Assembly: GCA_031553495.1 (NCBI GenBank)
Contig: JAVBLN010000031.1
Coordinates: forward strand, 62,001-126,000
Reading direction: 5' to 3'
Source of the DNA: Pinibacter sp031553495
Lineage (GTDB): Bacteria; Bacteroidota; Bacteroidia; Chitinophagales; Chitinophagaceae
DNA length: 64,000 bases
Each line of letters begins with the position of its first letter. Within the stretch, counting starts at the first letter, position 1. Of the stretch, positions 45,765 through 54,162 are shown piece after piece. The position numbers and the translations under genes were made by a program. The notes beneath the pieces are model-generated. The model worked only from the letters and a program-made list of their open reading frames with translations. It was not told the DNA's origin and made no database searches.

Positions 45765-46730
45765 ATGGGGAGAATGAGGAAATATATCATTATAATAATA
45801 ACAATAGCTTTAATACCGGCATGCAAAAATCACAAAAAAGCGATAGAAGGTTTGCAGGGAAAAGTTAAGTATGAAGTTGTAAACCTTGCTCCGAAAGTGC
45901 CTGGCCGCATTGTAAAAATATTTGTAAATGAAGGGCAGCTTGTGAAGAAAGGAGATACACTTGCTGTGCTTGAAGCCTCGGAAATAACAGCTAAAATACA
46001 ACAAGCAGACGGTGCTGTGGAGTCGGCTCAATGGCAACTGGATATGGCAAAAAATGGCGCGACCGCTGAGCAATTGGAACAGATAGCCGGACAAGTGGAA
46101 GCAGCAATAGAGCAGGTGGCATTTGCCGAAAAATCATTTCAACGGATGAGTAATATGTTTAGCGATTCTTTAATTCCTGCGCAGCAATTTGACGAGGTGA
46201 GAACAAAATATGAAGCTGCAAAAGCGCAGCTTAAATCGCTTGAAGCAAAGCAGGCAGAGATAAAGAAAGGTGCAAGAGCTGAACAAATTGGAATGGCTAA
46301 AGGACAGCTGGATAGGGCGATTGGCGCCAGAGCTGAAGCTGAACAGGCGAACAAAGAAAGATATTTGATTGCCCCCGCTGATATGCGTATTGAAGTAATT
46401 TCATTAAAGGTTGGTGAGCTTGCATTACCAGGTTATTCTTTTGTCACCGGATATGAAAAGGGTAGTGTGTATTACCGATTTACCGTTTCCGAGTCTAAGG
46501 TAAATGCATATAAAGTAAACCATGATGTTGTAGTGGAAGTGCCCTATATTAATAAGCGCATACCTTGTAAAATACGTGCTGTTAAGGAATTGCCACGTTA
46601 TGCGGACAATACGTCTGTTGCGCCGAATTATAAATTGGGAGAAGCTGTTTTTGAATTGAAAGTTGCTCCAAATGATATTAAAACTTCCGGAGACTTATAT
46701 CAAAATTCCTCTGTGATATTAATTCAATAA
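45765..46730 (+). CDS. HlyD-type membrane fusion lipoprotein
   Basis: A 321-residue adaptor with a short hydrophobic N-terminus and lipobox-like IALIPAC (Cys near 20), lipoyl half PGRIVKIFVNEGQLVKKGD near 50, coiled coil (about 75-195, rich in Ala, Gln and Glu), lipoyl return ADMRIEVISLKVGELALPGY near 205, and a barrel domain. A later Met (MRKYIII, residue 4) is an equally possible start. Confidence 0.9.
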   Translation: MGRMRKYIIIIITIALIPACKNHKKAIEGLQGKVKYEVVNLAPKVPGRIVKIFVNEGQLVKKGDTLAVLEASEITAKIQQADGAVESAQWQLDMAKNGATAEQLEQIAGQVEAAIEQVAFAEKSFQRMSNMFSDSLIPAQQFDEVRTKYEAAKAQLKSLEAKQAEIKKGARAEQIGMAKGQLDRAIGARAEAEQANKERYLIAPADMRIEVISLKVGELALPGYSFVTGYEKGSVYYRFTVSESKVNAYKVNHDVVVEVPYINKRIPCKIRAVKELPRYADNTSVAPNYKLGEAVFELKVAPNDIKTSGDLYQNSSVILIQ

Positions 46731-46759
46731 CCAATTGCTGGTATAGAAAATAATCTAAA

Positions 46760-47938
46760 ATGAAAAAATTTGCACAATTACTAGTTGTTGAATTCAGGCG
46801 CATTTTTTCAAATGGTGTGGTAATGTTGATATTTTTTGGCGCTCCTTTGGCGTATGGTGTTTTAGTAGGCTATACGTATAAAAGTGCCAAAGTTCACAAA
46901 TTACCTGTCGGAGTTGTTGATTTGGATGCATCTCCAATGGCTGATAAAATTATTGAAGCGTTGGATGATAATGAGAACATTCAGGTAAAGAAAGTGTATC
47001 ATACTGCGGAAAATTTACAGCAGCACATGATAGACAATTCGTTCCAGGCCATCATTACTATTCCAGAAAGATTTGGTGCGGATATAAACCAAAAAAGATA
47101 CCCTGAGATAAATGTGGATCTGAATATGGCAAACATACTTACCGTGAATTTTGCGAGCCGGGCCATTCAAACAGTGCTGGGAACATTAAATGCTGGTATG
47201 GAAATAGAAGGAATTAAAAAACAGGGAGTGCCTGCAAGCATCTCGCAGCAAAGGTTTGAAGCGTTTAAAACTAATTTCAACAGGATGTATAACCCAGGCA
47301 ATAGTTATCTTGAATTTATGTGGCCGGGTTTAATGGGTGCTGTAATTCAACAGGTATTTTTTCTTTGCCTTGCATTAGTATTTGCCCGCGACTTTGAAGA
47401 TAAATATTTTGCAGTATTGGCAAAAGAGCATCGCTGGTCACCTTACTTTATGCTTTTGAAATCTGTGCCTTTCATATTGCTGAGTGTTTTTGTATGGGGT
47501 ATGGCGGCTGTTCTTATTGATAGTTTTGGAATACATCAAAATGTATTTAACTCGTCAATGTGCTTGTTAGGCGTATTGTTTACTACAGCCGCAATGAGTA
47601 TTGGTATGTTATGTTCCATAATATTCCCAACTCAACTTAAGGCTACGGAATTTTTGATGGTGATTGCTACTCCCGGATTTATTCTAAGCGGTTATACATG
47701 GCCGTTATCAGAAATGCCTTCTGTTATACAAAAGTTTGCTGAATGTATTCCGCTTACTCATTTTTTGGAAGGATACCGCAGAATCGCATTGTATAATGGT
47801 TCTGTAAGTGATATTTTACCACAAATAAAAGCATTAGGTGCTATCACAATATTCTTCTTTATTTTGGCTACAATGTTGTTGCAATGGAAGATCTGGAAGC
47901 AACGGCGTGAGCTGAGATTTGAAAAAACTAAAGGTTAA
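46760..47938 (+). CDS. ABC-2 type permease of the second efflux system
   Basis: A 392-residue permease: first helix near 20-38, outside domain of about 150 residues (LPVGVVDLDASPMADKIIEA), then helices at about 195-215, 235-258, 270-295, 300-325 and 360-380; IPLTHFLEGYRRIALYNG near 335. No ATPase gene follows, in contrast to the first system. It may use an ATPase coded elsewhere or, like YhhJ-type half systems, share one (inference). Confidence 0.88.
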   Translation: MKKFAQLLVVEFRRIFSNGVVMLIFFGAPLAYGVLVGYTYKSAKVHKLPVGVVDLDASPMADKIIEALDDNENIQVKKVYHTAENLQQHMIDNSFQAIITIPERFGADINQKRYPEINVDLNMANILTVNFASRAIQTVLGTLNAGMEIEGIKKQGVPASISQQRFEAFKTNFNRMYNPGNSYLEFMWPGLMGAVIQQVFFLCLALVFARDFEDKYFAVLAKEHRWSPYFMLLKSVPFILLSVFVWGMAAVLIDSFGIHQNVFNSSMCLLGVLFTTAAMSIGMLCSIIFPTQLKATEFLMVIATPGFILSGYTWPLSEMPSVIQKFAECIPLTHFLEGYRRIALYNGSVSDILPQIKALGAITIFFFILATMLLQWKIWKQRRELRFEKTKG

Positions 47939-47969
47939 ACTAAAATTTAACAGTAGAATATGTTTTGGT

Positions 47970-48050
47970 GTTTTTTTGGGTGTCAACTGTTGTGCCCTGA
48001 TTTAACTTTGGTTGCGACGCTCCATTCATCGGTTGAATATCTATTGAGCG
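47970..48050 (+). repeat. 42-bp-period repeat, copy 16 (degenerate)
   Basis: Heavily decayed forward copy: a T-run then GGG, a GTTGCGACGCTCC core and a right arm ending TATCTATTGAGC. Inverted partner of copy 17. Confidence 0.6.
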
Positions 48051-48181
48051 ATTAAAATTTCAGCTCCGAAATAAATATCGAATTGGTGATTTAACAGAAT
48101 TATGAAGCAAGCAGGGTTCACAAAAAGTGACTGGTTTCCTCTTTGTCTAAATAAGAATGTAAGTCGCCTTAGGTCTTGTTC

Positions 48182-48259
48182 AGTGAATTGATACCGTTGA
48201 AGTGTGCGACGCAACCGGGGCTAAATAGTAGCACTATTGCCCGGCCCATAAATAAAAAG
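48182..48259 (-). repeat. 42-bp-period repeat, copy 17
   Basis: Reverse copy with core GTGTGCGACGCAACC, arm TAAATAGTAGCACTATTGCC and CCGGCCC end. An open frame across it (reading KCATQPGLNSSTIA) is not a gene. Confidence 0.9.
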
Positions 48260-48349
48260 CTATTAAAGGATGCAACTATTTGTAATTGGCAGAATTACTA
48301 TATGCCGTTTGTTGTTTTGCTGAATTTTGATTTCCTCTTCATATATATT

Positions 48350-48396
48350 CCTTTAATCCATAAATCAGAAATACAATAAATTCGAATTCTGACAAC
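48350..48396 (-). repeat. Interspersed repeat, GTTGTCAGAATT...GGATTAAAGG family, copy 1
   Basis: On the reverse strand GTTGTCAGAATTCGAATT ... TTTATGGATTAAAGG. The forward relative is at 58692. A second shared string, CTTATAATAAACCAAACC, is at 48455-48472 here and at 58546-58563 there. The rest of this 600-bp gap shows nothing else. Confidence 0.75.
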
Positions 48397-48537
48397 AATC
48401 TCATCCGTCATTATTAGCACGGGTCAAATACCTTGTTCAAATTAGAAATTGTAGCTTATAATAAACCAAACCGTTTGAGAAATCTCTTGCAATTGTCAGG
48501 GCATTGATCTATGACCTTTAGTTTTTCCGCATTTTAT

Positions 48538-50562
48538 TCACACCAAATATTCCGGAGTCCGTATTTCTTTTGGTGGCCATACAAAATCTTTGGGATGCTT
48601 AAAAAAATACCTGCGAAGCACACCCAAAAATTCCGGGTAGTCTTTTAACATGATGCCACGCGATTTTACGGCCACATAAAATGCAAGGGAAAAGCTTACC
48701 AGGAAATTGATAAAGCCTATGAATAATATTCCAAATAGAATTGTTAATAAGTAAGTAAGCGGCAATTGATGATCAATTCCATAATAGCCAATGGCCGTAT
48801 TTCCAGCGGAAATGGTAATATGCCTTATATCGAATGGTATTCCTAAAATTTTTCCTAACGGTGCAGCACATCCCAAAAAGAAGCCTAACGAAATACTTCC
48901 CGCAAGTGCACCTGAATTTTTGTTCATAAAATTTGATAACTTTTCTAACCTTCGCGGAGACATGGTGTTTACAAAAATGTGATGATTTTTTAATCGTTCG
49001 GATATATTTCCATACACTATATGATTTTCCACATAACCCGCAATTATTCCGCTTAAGAAAAGAAAAAATCCTGTGAAACAGGCATATAGAAGCGACATGC
49101 TTTGCAGCGGATGTTGATCTGACAACAGTTTTAAAGCTGCTTCACCTTCCGCTATTTTAAAGCCAAAACAAATATTAAATAACCAGGCCAGCAAAAAGGT
49201 GAAAGGAAAAACGATCAGTAAGTTTCCTGTAAATGATGCAATTTGGCTGCGTGAAACTTTGGCCACTGTAAGCGCCAGGCTTCGCAAGTCCGGACGAGAT
49301 TGATTTTTTTTCACATCAAATGTTCTGGCTACAGCAGATGCGGTGTAAGCCGGCTGTTTGGTTGCCAGCGTGGCGTTCGTTTGATCCATTAACACAAACC
49401 CCGCTGCATAGTTGGTGCTATAGCTCATACCCTGCCAGAAATATGGTAAGTGTAATAGACCTAACAGATTTTTTATAATGGCCACAAACGAAACTATAAA
49501 GCCGCCAGCCATTGAACTTTTAAACAACTGATTAAAATCGAATCGACTGTGCGTTATATATTTTTCTCCTCGTTTTCCTTTATGCTCTGCTATTTGATAG
49601 GCAAGCAATCCGAGATTCATGGAAAGAAATTCTCCCAGGCTGTTTTTAGTGTTTTCGTTTTTTACTACAGTTATAAAATATTCAATGAATTTATCAGTGT
49701 CAAAGTAATCATCCGCGTTTAAAGCATCAATAATTAGAAGCATCCGTTCTATTTGCTGCTGTGTGCGAACGGTTAAAAATGTTTGAGCAAGGCTGGTACC
49801 AAAGTGAGAGCGCAGTTCATTTAACTGCTGTAGGCTATTAATACAGTTGTGCAGGCACTTCTGTATTTTTATAAACAGTAATTTTTTATCGTTGTCGCTA
49901 ATGTTATTTTGCTGCAGGTAAAAATTTATCAACTTGTTTTGTTCAAGAAAAGGATGAATAGCATGTTGAACGTCTTCAAACCGGTTGGTCATTTCCTTTT
50001 CCATTCCCAGTGTAGCCACTCGGTAGGAAAGGATTTGCAGTGCATCTCCCAGTTGTTTTATAATAGCAGGTTCGGAAATATTTACCTGTATTCCCAGAAG
50101 TGTGAAGAACTCTTTCCACAAATTTTTATCAATATTACTTACCCATATATGATCCTTTTTCCAGTAAAATATTCTCTCTATATGATAGCGGAAATCTTTT
50201 GAATGTTGCAGCGGCGGCAGTATTTTATGTTTAAGCTTATTAAACAGTTCTTGCACAAAACCACGAGAACGGATAATGCCGCTTTCGACCAATGCAGGCA
50301 AAAGAGTTGTATTTTGAAATTGCGAAAGCAATGCCTTTCTTAATGCGAAGAGTGCAAGCCGTTCGTTTTTGAGTTGTGAAAGAACAACCTGAAATTTTGC
50401 TTCTGCGGTTTTTGTTTTTTTATAATTCCCGGGTCTAATGTTTTTTACAATATCCACTACATATTGAAGTCCGCGGGTTCCGGTATATAAGGGTACAACA
50501 ACAGCCTTTTGATTCTTTTCCTTTGCAGTATCTATATTCTTTTTTTTCGGCAATAACCTCAT
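48538..50562 (-). CDS. Gcr-type 'site-specific recombinase' family membrane protein
   Basis: A 674-residue protein of the family called SpecificRecomb after gonococcal Gcr. The N-terminal two-fifths is soluble and helical; after about residue 345 there are some eight membrane helices (for example FKSSMAGGFIVSFVAIIKNL, YACFTGFFLFLSGIIAGYVE). No tyrosine- or serine-recombinase motif is visible, and the membrane half argues against DNA recombination, so the family name should not be taken as function. Transcribed away from clpS. Confidence 0.8.
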   Translation of the reverse strand: MRLLPKKKNIDTAKEKNQKAVVVPLYTGTRGLQYVVDIVKNIRPGNYKKTKTAEAKFQVVLSQLKNERLALFALRKALLSQFQNTTLLPALVESGIIRSRGFVQELFNKLKHKILPPLQHSKDFRYHIERIFYWKKDHIWVSNIDKNLWKEFFTLLGIQVNISEPAIIKQLGDALQILSYRVATLGMEKEMTNRFEDVQHAIHPFLEQNKLINFYLQQNNISDNDKKLLFIKIQKCLHNCINSLQQLNELRSHFGTSLAQTFLTVRTQQQIERMLLIIDALNADDYFDTDKFIEYFITVVKNENTKNSLGEFLSMNLGLLAYQIAEHKGKRGEKYITHSRFDFNQLFKSSMAGGFIVSFVAIIKNLLGLLHLPYFWQGMSYSTNYAAGFVLMDQTNATLATKQPAYTASAVARTFDVKKNQSRPDLRSLALTVAKVSRSQIASFTGNLLIVFPFTFLLAWLFNICFGFKIAEGEAALKLLSDQHPLQSMSLLYACFTGFFLFLSGIIAGYVENHIVYGNISERLKNHHIFVNTMSPRRLEKLSNFMNKNSGALAGSISLGFFLGCAAPLGKILGIPFDIRHITISAGNTAIGYYGIDHQLPLTYLLTILFGILFIGFINFLVSFSLAFYVAVKSRGIMLKDYPEFLGVLRRYFFKHPKDFVWPPKEIRTPEYLV

Positions 50563-50693
50563 AAGTATGTATAGGTTTAGGTAGTTACAAAATATTCAAA
50601 AAACCGGATGATAATTTTATTCATTTTCCAGCCTGGCAAATTATTGCAAAGAAAATATATTCGTTATTTATGATTATTAATCATTTGTGAAAG

Positions 50694-50724
50694 TTGTTCG
50701 GTTATGAACTTGTTTTTAATTTTG
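50694..50724 (+). promoter_or_regulatory. Promoter of clpS
   Basis: TTG at 50694-50696 and TAATTTTG at 50717-50724 are 20 bp apart, the Bacteroidota -33/-7 pattern. The ATG follows 17 bp after the -7 box. Confidence 0.65.
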
Positions 50725-50740
50725 TAGAAAATATTGATGT

Positions 50741-51046
50741 ATGAGCTTCTTCCTTAATGAAGATACAAGAACAAGTGTAAAAGAAGATGTCGATCTGCTT
50801 ACTGCGGTGGAAGATCCGTACCAGTTGATTGTATGGAATGATGAGGTTAATACTTTTGATTGGGTAATTGACGCATTGATTGATATATGCGGTCATACAA
50901 TTGAGCAAGCCGAACAATGCGCCATGATCATTCATGTAAAGGGAAAATATGCTGTAAAGAAAGGCGAATACGAAACACTTAAACCTATGTGTGACGCGAT
51001 TACCGACAGAGACATCGGTGCTACGGTAGAGGAAACGGTGGGATAG
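50741..51046 (+). CDS. clpS: ClpS, adaptor of the Clp protease
   Basis: A 101-residue adaptor that hands N-degron proteins to ClpAP/ClpCP. Typical: DPYQLIVWNDEVNTFDWVI near residue 26 (the family Asn-Asp pair that binds the N-terminal residue), HTIEQAEQCAMIIHVKGK near 53 (Met and His of the binding pocket), and the C-terminal CDAITDRDIGATVEE. aat follows 400 bp later in the same direction, with two inverted repeat copies in between. The N-degron partners are thus neighbours but perhaps not one transcript. Confidence 0.96.
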   Translation: MSFFLNEDTRTSVKEDVDLLTAVEDPYQLIVWNDEVNTFDWVIDALIDICGHTIEQAEQCAMIIHVKGKYAVKKGEYETLKPMCDAITDRDIGATVEETVG

Positions 51047-51057
51047 ACCAGGATTTG

Positions 51058-51094
51058 AATTAATAATTAGTAATTAATAATTAATAATTAATAC
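51058..51094. repeat. TAATTAA word repeat
   Basis: Four to five imperfect TAATTAATAAT units after clpS and 30 bp before copy 18. The same words follow copy 22 at 61206. Confidence 0.65.
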
Positions 51095-51123
51095 TTGTGC
51101 TTAAGAAGCTGTTTGAGTTAATG

Positions 51124-51202
51124 TTTTTTTGATACCGGCTGCAGCTTTTCATGGCATCATCGTTGCGTCGCAATCACTTCATCGGTAGTATTTCATGGCA
51201 AC
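51124..51202 (+). repeat. 42-bp-period repeat, copy 18 (type B arms)
   Basis: Forward copy: TTTCATGGC in both arms 44 bp apart, core GTTGCGTCGCAATCACTTC. Inverted partner of copy 19. Confidence 0.92.
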
Positions 51203-51204
51203 TT

Positions 51205-51348
51205 CTTATAGTTGAAAGTTGAAAGTGCTTTTAATAAATTGAGAATGGAGAGTTGAGAATGGAGAATGCTTTATAGTTGAGAATGCTATAAATATTAGAT
51301 AAAGCTGAGACAAAAACACTCATAACTTACAACTCATAACTCACAACT
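51205..51348 (-). repeat. Companion element S, copy 1
   Basis: A 144-bp stretch joined to copy 19 and repeated in reverse at 54834-54977, joined there to copy 20. It consists of GTTGAGAATGGAGA-type words and a non-repetitive middle (GCTATAAATATTAGATAAAG). Together with the adjoining 42-bp-period repeat it makes a 221-bp unit. Confidence 0.85.
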
Positions 51349-51425
51349 CTCAATAGAATTCCTACCGCACAAGTGAGTGACACAACGATGCTTAATAGTA
51401 GCACTACCGCCGGTTCAATAAAAAT
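51349..51425 (-). repeat. 42-bp-period repeat, copy 19
   Basis: Reverse consensus copy, core GTGAGTGACACAACG. A frame across it reading SDTTMLNSSTTAGS is an artefact of the repeat. Confidence 0.95.
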
Positions 51426-51446
51426 TGGGATCTCTAATCTTACTAC

Positions 51447-52097
51447 ATGTCAATATTTGCTTTGGATAAACATATTGCATTTCCGCCGGTGGAGGAAGCT
51501 GAGCCCGATGGTCTTTTGGCTGTGGGTGGCGATCTTTCTGTGGAAAGATTGTTGGCGGCTTACAGGAAGGGAATTTTTCCGTGGTATGAAGGAGAGTATC
51601 CATTGTGGTGGTGCCCCGATCCCAGGTTTGTATTGTTTCCCCACAAGTTGAAAATATCTAAAAGTATGAAGGCGCTTTTGAAAAATGGCGCTTTTGAATT
51701 TACTGTCAACAAGGCATTTGGTAGTGTTATTCGCAGTTGCAAAAGTGTTTCCAGAAAAGATCAGGACGGCACCTGGATTACTAATGAAGTGGAGATTGCA
51801 TACAGCCGTTTGCATACATTGGGCTACGCTCACAGCGCGGAAGTTTGGTTTGAAAATGAATTGGTTGGCGGCTTGTATGGATTGAAAATAGGGAAGGTGT
51901 TTTTTGGTGAAAGCATGTTCAGCAAAATGAGTAATGCTTCCAAATATGCGTTCATTAATTATACGAAGGAATTAATGAGAGAAGGAGTTCAGTTGATTGA
52001 TTGCCAAATATATACCTCACACCTTGAGAGCCTTGGAGCGGAAATGATCTCGCGCCGCCGGTTCTCCGATTATCTAAAAAATTTCTGCAATTGCTGA
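51447..52097 (+). CDS. aat: Leucyl/phenylalanyl-tRNA-protein transferase
   Basis: Adds Leu or Phe from tRNA to proteins with N-terminal Arg or Lys, which makes them ClpS targets. The 216-residue protein begins with the family's FPPVEEAEPDGLLAVGGDL, then KGIFPWYEGEYPLWWCPDPR near 45, SAEVWFENELVGGLYGLKIG near 130, FFGESMFSKMSNASKYA near 152 and CQIYTSHLESLGA near 191. E. coli Aat is 234 residues, so the length is normal. clpS is the preceding gene, and the two act in one pathway. Confidence 0.96.
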   Translation: MSIFALDKHIAFPPVEEAEPDGLLAVGGDLSVERLLAAYRKGIFPWYEGEYPLWWCPDPRFVLFPHKLKISKSMKALLKNGAFEFTVNKAFGSVIRSCKSVSRKDQDGTWITNEVEIAYSRLHTLGYAHSAEVWFENELVGGLYGLKIGKVFFGESMFSKMSNASKYAFINYTKELMREGVQLIDCQIYTSHLESLGAEMISRRRFSDYLKNFCNC

Positions 52098-52319
52098 TGG
52101 TGCTTTTTGTACAATTAGCTTGAACCTGTAGTAAAATTTTTAAATTTTTTTTCACTTTTTTTTTATGAGAAAAAAATAGTAAATTTACCTAGAAGGTAAT
52201 ACTACACACACTGCTTTAAAACTGCTATTAATACAACGCCGCCTTAATATCCTGTGGACGCTTTATGATTAATTACTTATCTCTGGTAAATTAATTTTTT
52301 AACTATTAAAGGCTCCATT

Positions 52320-52430
52320 ATGAAAAGAAATTTCCACATTAATTTTAACGGTGTTACAATCGCATTGATCGTTATTGCCATGTATGCAGCCATTGCGCTT
52401 ATAACATACCTGGCATGGAGCAATCAATAA
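52320..52430 (+). CDS. 36-residue membrane peptide
   Basis: ATG at 52320 to TAA at 52430 gives a basic start (MKRNFHINFNG), a 20-residue hydrophobic helix (VTIALIVIAMYAAIALITYL) and AWSNQ at the end. One membrane span with positive residues on the N-terminal side. I do not recognise a family. It stands alone in a 550-bp gap after aat, with its own upstream space of 220 bp, which argues that the frame is real, but a short frame such as this needs conservation data. Confidence 0.5.
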   Translation: MKRNFHINFNGVTIALIVIAMYAAIALITYLAWSNQ

Positions 52431-52580
52431 AGCGATAAAATATTTTTCAAAATATCTTCTCTATTTTTTTAGCCGGTAATATATCTGGATGGATCACTGT
52501 GTACATCACCTTTAGGAGTGTATGAGGTGAAAAATTATTGTAGATTATTGCCGGCTTTTCTATGTGAGAAAGTGGAGGCC

Positions 52581-52613
52581 GGATGTCCCGCACCTCAAAG
52601 GTGTAGGACATCC
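52581..52613. repeat. Hairpin, CCTACACCT/AGGTGTAGG family, copy 2
   Basis: GGATGTCCCGCACCT and AGGTGTAGGACATCC with a CAA loop; two mispairs. Same inner stem as the hairpin at 9823. It lies between convergent genes. Confidence 0.75.
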
Positions 52614-52651
52614 TGATAACGACACAAGATTGTTTATTATACAATTCTTCT

Positions 52652-53977
52652 TCACAAACTAATTTTTCTTTCTGGAAACTTTTGCGCATACTGGTAAATC
52701 AATCCGCGTATGTAGTCGTTATCTGCATAAGGAATTATGCAGTCTTGCAGTTTTTCAAGTGTAATATTGTTATCGGGAAATTTTTCTTTTAAAGCGATGC
52801 CGCAAAATTTTCCTTTGTTCATCAGCAAAATAGAGGAATGGTTGTAATTGCCATCAACAATGGCAAATGTGGGAAGTTGTTCATGCAAAGCGGCAATGGC
52901 TTTAGCTATTTTGGCGTTGTGTAAAACCGCATCTTCAGTTATATTCTGATAATCGTTGATTATTCCAAAACAGAGCTGCTCGTTTATTTCAAACTGCTGA
53001 GCCATTTTTCTGAGCAACGATTGACCTTCATGTAATAAATTAAAAGTGTATAATGGGTTGAGATGATGTTTCTTTTTTTCAATGGCAAATCTCAGGTATC
53101 CTTTTCTATCTTCATAAGTGTACAAACCGTAAGCATTGTGAAATCCTTTTTGGCTTCTGTTGAATTCCGGCCACAGCTTACGTATTTCAACACTTTCCAG
53201 TATAAGCGCTACCAGTTCGCTTGAGCATTCCTTATGTGAAATTCCATACACTTTTCGAAGAAGTTCCTGTTTACGTTTGCTGCCATCATTATTGGAAAAA
53301 TGACTTTTTACTCGTTTTTGTAAATTGGTGGCTTTGCCTACATAAATGATTTTTCCTTTTACATCGTGAAAATAATAAACACCGGGCATCATGGGCAGTT
53401 GTTCTATATGCGCTCCGGGCAAATGATTTGGCAGATATTGCTCTTTGTTTTTTCCTTTCAGCATTTTCGCAATGTGGCCCTGCGAATCGCTCGCTAATAG
53501 TTTTTCGAATAAAATGGCAGTTGCTTCAGCATCTCCGTATGCCCTGTGCCTGTCGTTGATAGTTATATTAAATGATCTGCACAGGTTACCGAGACTATAT
53601 TTAGCTAATCCCGGAAATACTTTGCGGGCCATGCGAACCGTACACAATTTTTTCACATTAAGATCGAAGCCGCAGGAGTGCAGGTGATGTTTTATGAATG
53701 AATAATCGAAGTTGACATTATGCGCTACGAATACCCGGTTGGCTAGCAGGTTGTAGATGTTTTCCGCTACGTTTTCAAAAGTGGGAGCGTCTGCCACCAT
53801 TTGATTTGTAATACCTGTAAGAACAGTAATGTAGTGTGGAATTTTTTGCTGCGGATTAATAAGCGTTTGATATTTTCCTTCTATCTCCATGCCATTATGC
53901 AATATAATGGCAATCTCTGTAATGCCATTGCCGTGCGCATATCCACCGGTGGTTTCTATATCAACAATTGCATACAT
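52652..53977 (-). CDS. DnaQ-like exonuclease fused to a GIY-YIG nuclease domain
   Basis: About 441 residues from the ATG at 53977 (MYAIVDIETTGGYAHG), which puts the exonuclease motif I (DIETTG) at the N-terminus as in relatives; the longer frame from 54037 adds 20 unlikely residues. Exonuclease motifs II (HNVNFDYSFI near 83) and III (HRAYGDAEATA near 141) follow, so the DEDDh residues are complete. The GIY-YIG domain starts near 195 (MPGVYYFHDVKGKIIYVGKA) with KRVKSHFSN behind it. A repair nuclease combining 3'-5' exonuclease and UvrC/Cho-like incision is the likely role (inference). Confidence 0.9.
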   Translation of the reverse strand: MYAIVDIETTGGYAHGNGITEIAIILHNGMEIEGKYQTLINPQQKIPHYITVLTGITNQMVADAPTFENVAENIYNLLANRVFVAHNVNFDYSFIKHHLHSCGFDLNVKKLCTVRMARKVFPGLAKYSLGNLCRSFNITINDRHRAYGDAEATAILFEKLLASDSQGHIAKMLKGKNKEQYLPNHLPGAHIEQLPMMPGVYYFHDVKGKIIYVGKATNLQKRVKSHFSNNDGSKRKQELLRKVYGISHKECSSELVALILESVEIRKLWPEFNRSQKGFHNAYGLYTYEDRKGYLRFAIEKKKHHLNPLYTFNLLHEGQSLLRKMAQQFEINEQLCFGIINDYQNITEDAVLHNAKIAKAIAALHEQLPTFAIVDGNYNHSSILLMNKGKFCGIALKEKFPDNNITLEKLQDCIIPYADNDYIRGLIYQYAQKFPERKISL

Positions 53978-54030
53978 TCGAACGCTTTTTGAGTATACGA
54001 AATTAAAAAATGTTGTTGAATTAAAGTTTT

Positions 54031-54144
54031 TGTCCACGAATTATACGAATCGGCACGAATTATTTTTGAAGAGCAATATTTCATACAGGTATAAGATCTT
54101 TTCAAAAATTGTTATCTTATAAAATTCGTGCAATTTGTGGATAG
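54031..54144. repeat. Interspersed inverted repeat, CACGAATT/AATTCGTG type
   Basis: CCACGAATTATACGAAT and CACGAATT on the left; AATTCGTGCAATTTGTGG on the right, with a loop of about 57 bp. It fills the gap between the exonuclease and acetyltransferase genes. Confidence 0.65.
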
Positions 54145-54162
54145 CAACTATTTAGATGCGTA

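Noticed and set aside
48538..50562. Integrase/recombinase that moves the repeats
   Set aside because: No recombinase catalytic motif and a multi-helix membrane half; only the family name suggests it.
51373..51651. Open frame of 92 codons over copy 19 and the aat start
   Set aside because: Repeat-derived N-terminus, then out-of-frame reading of aat.
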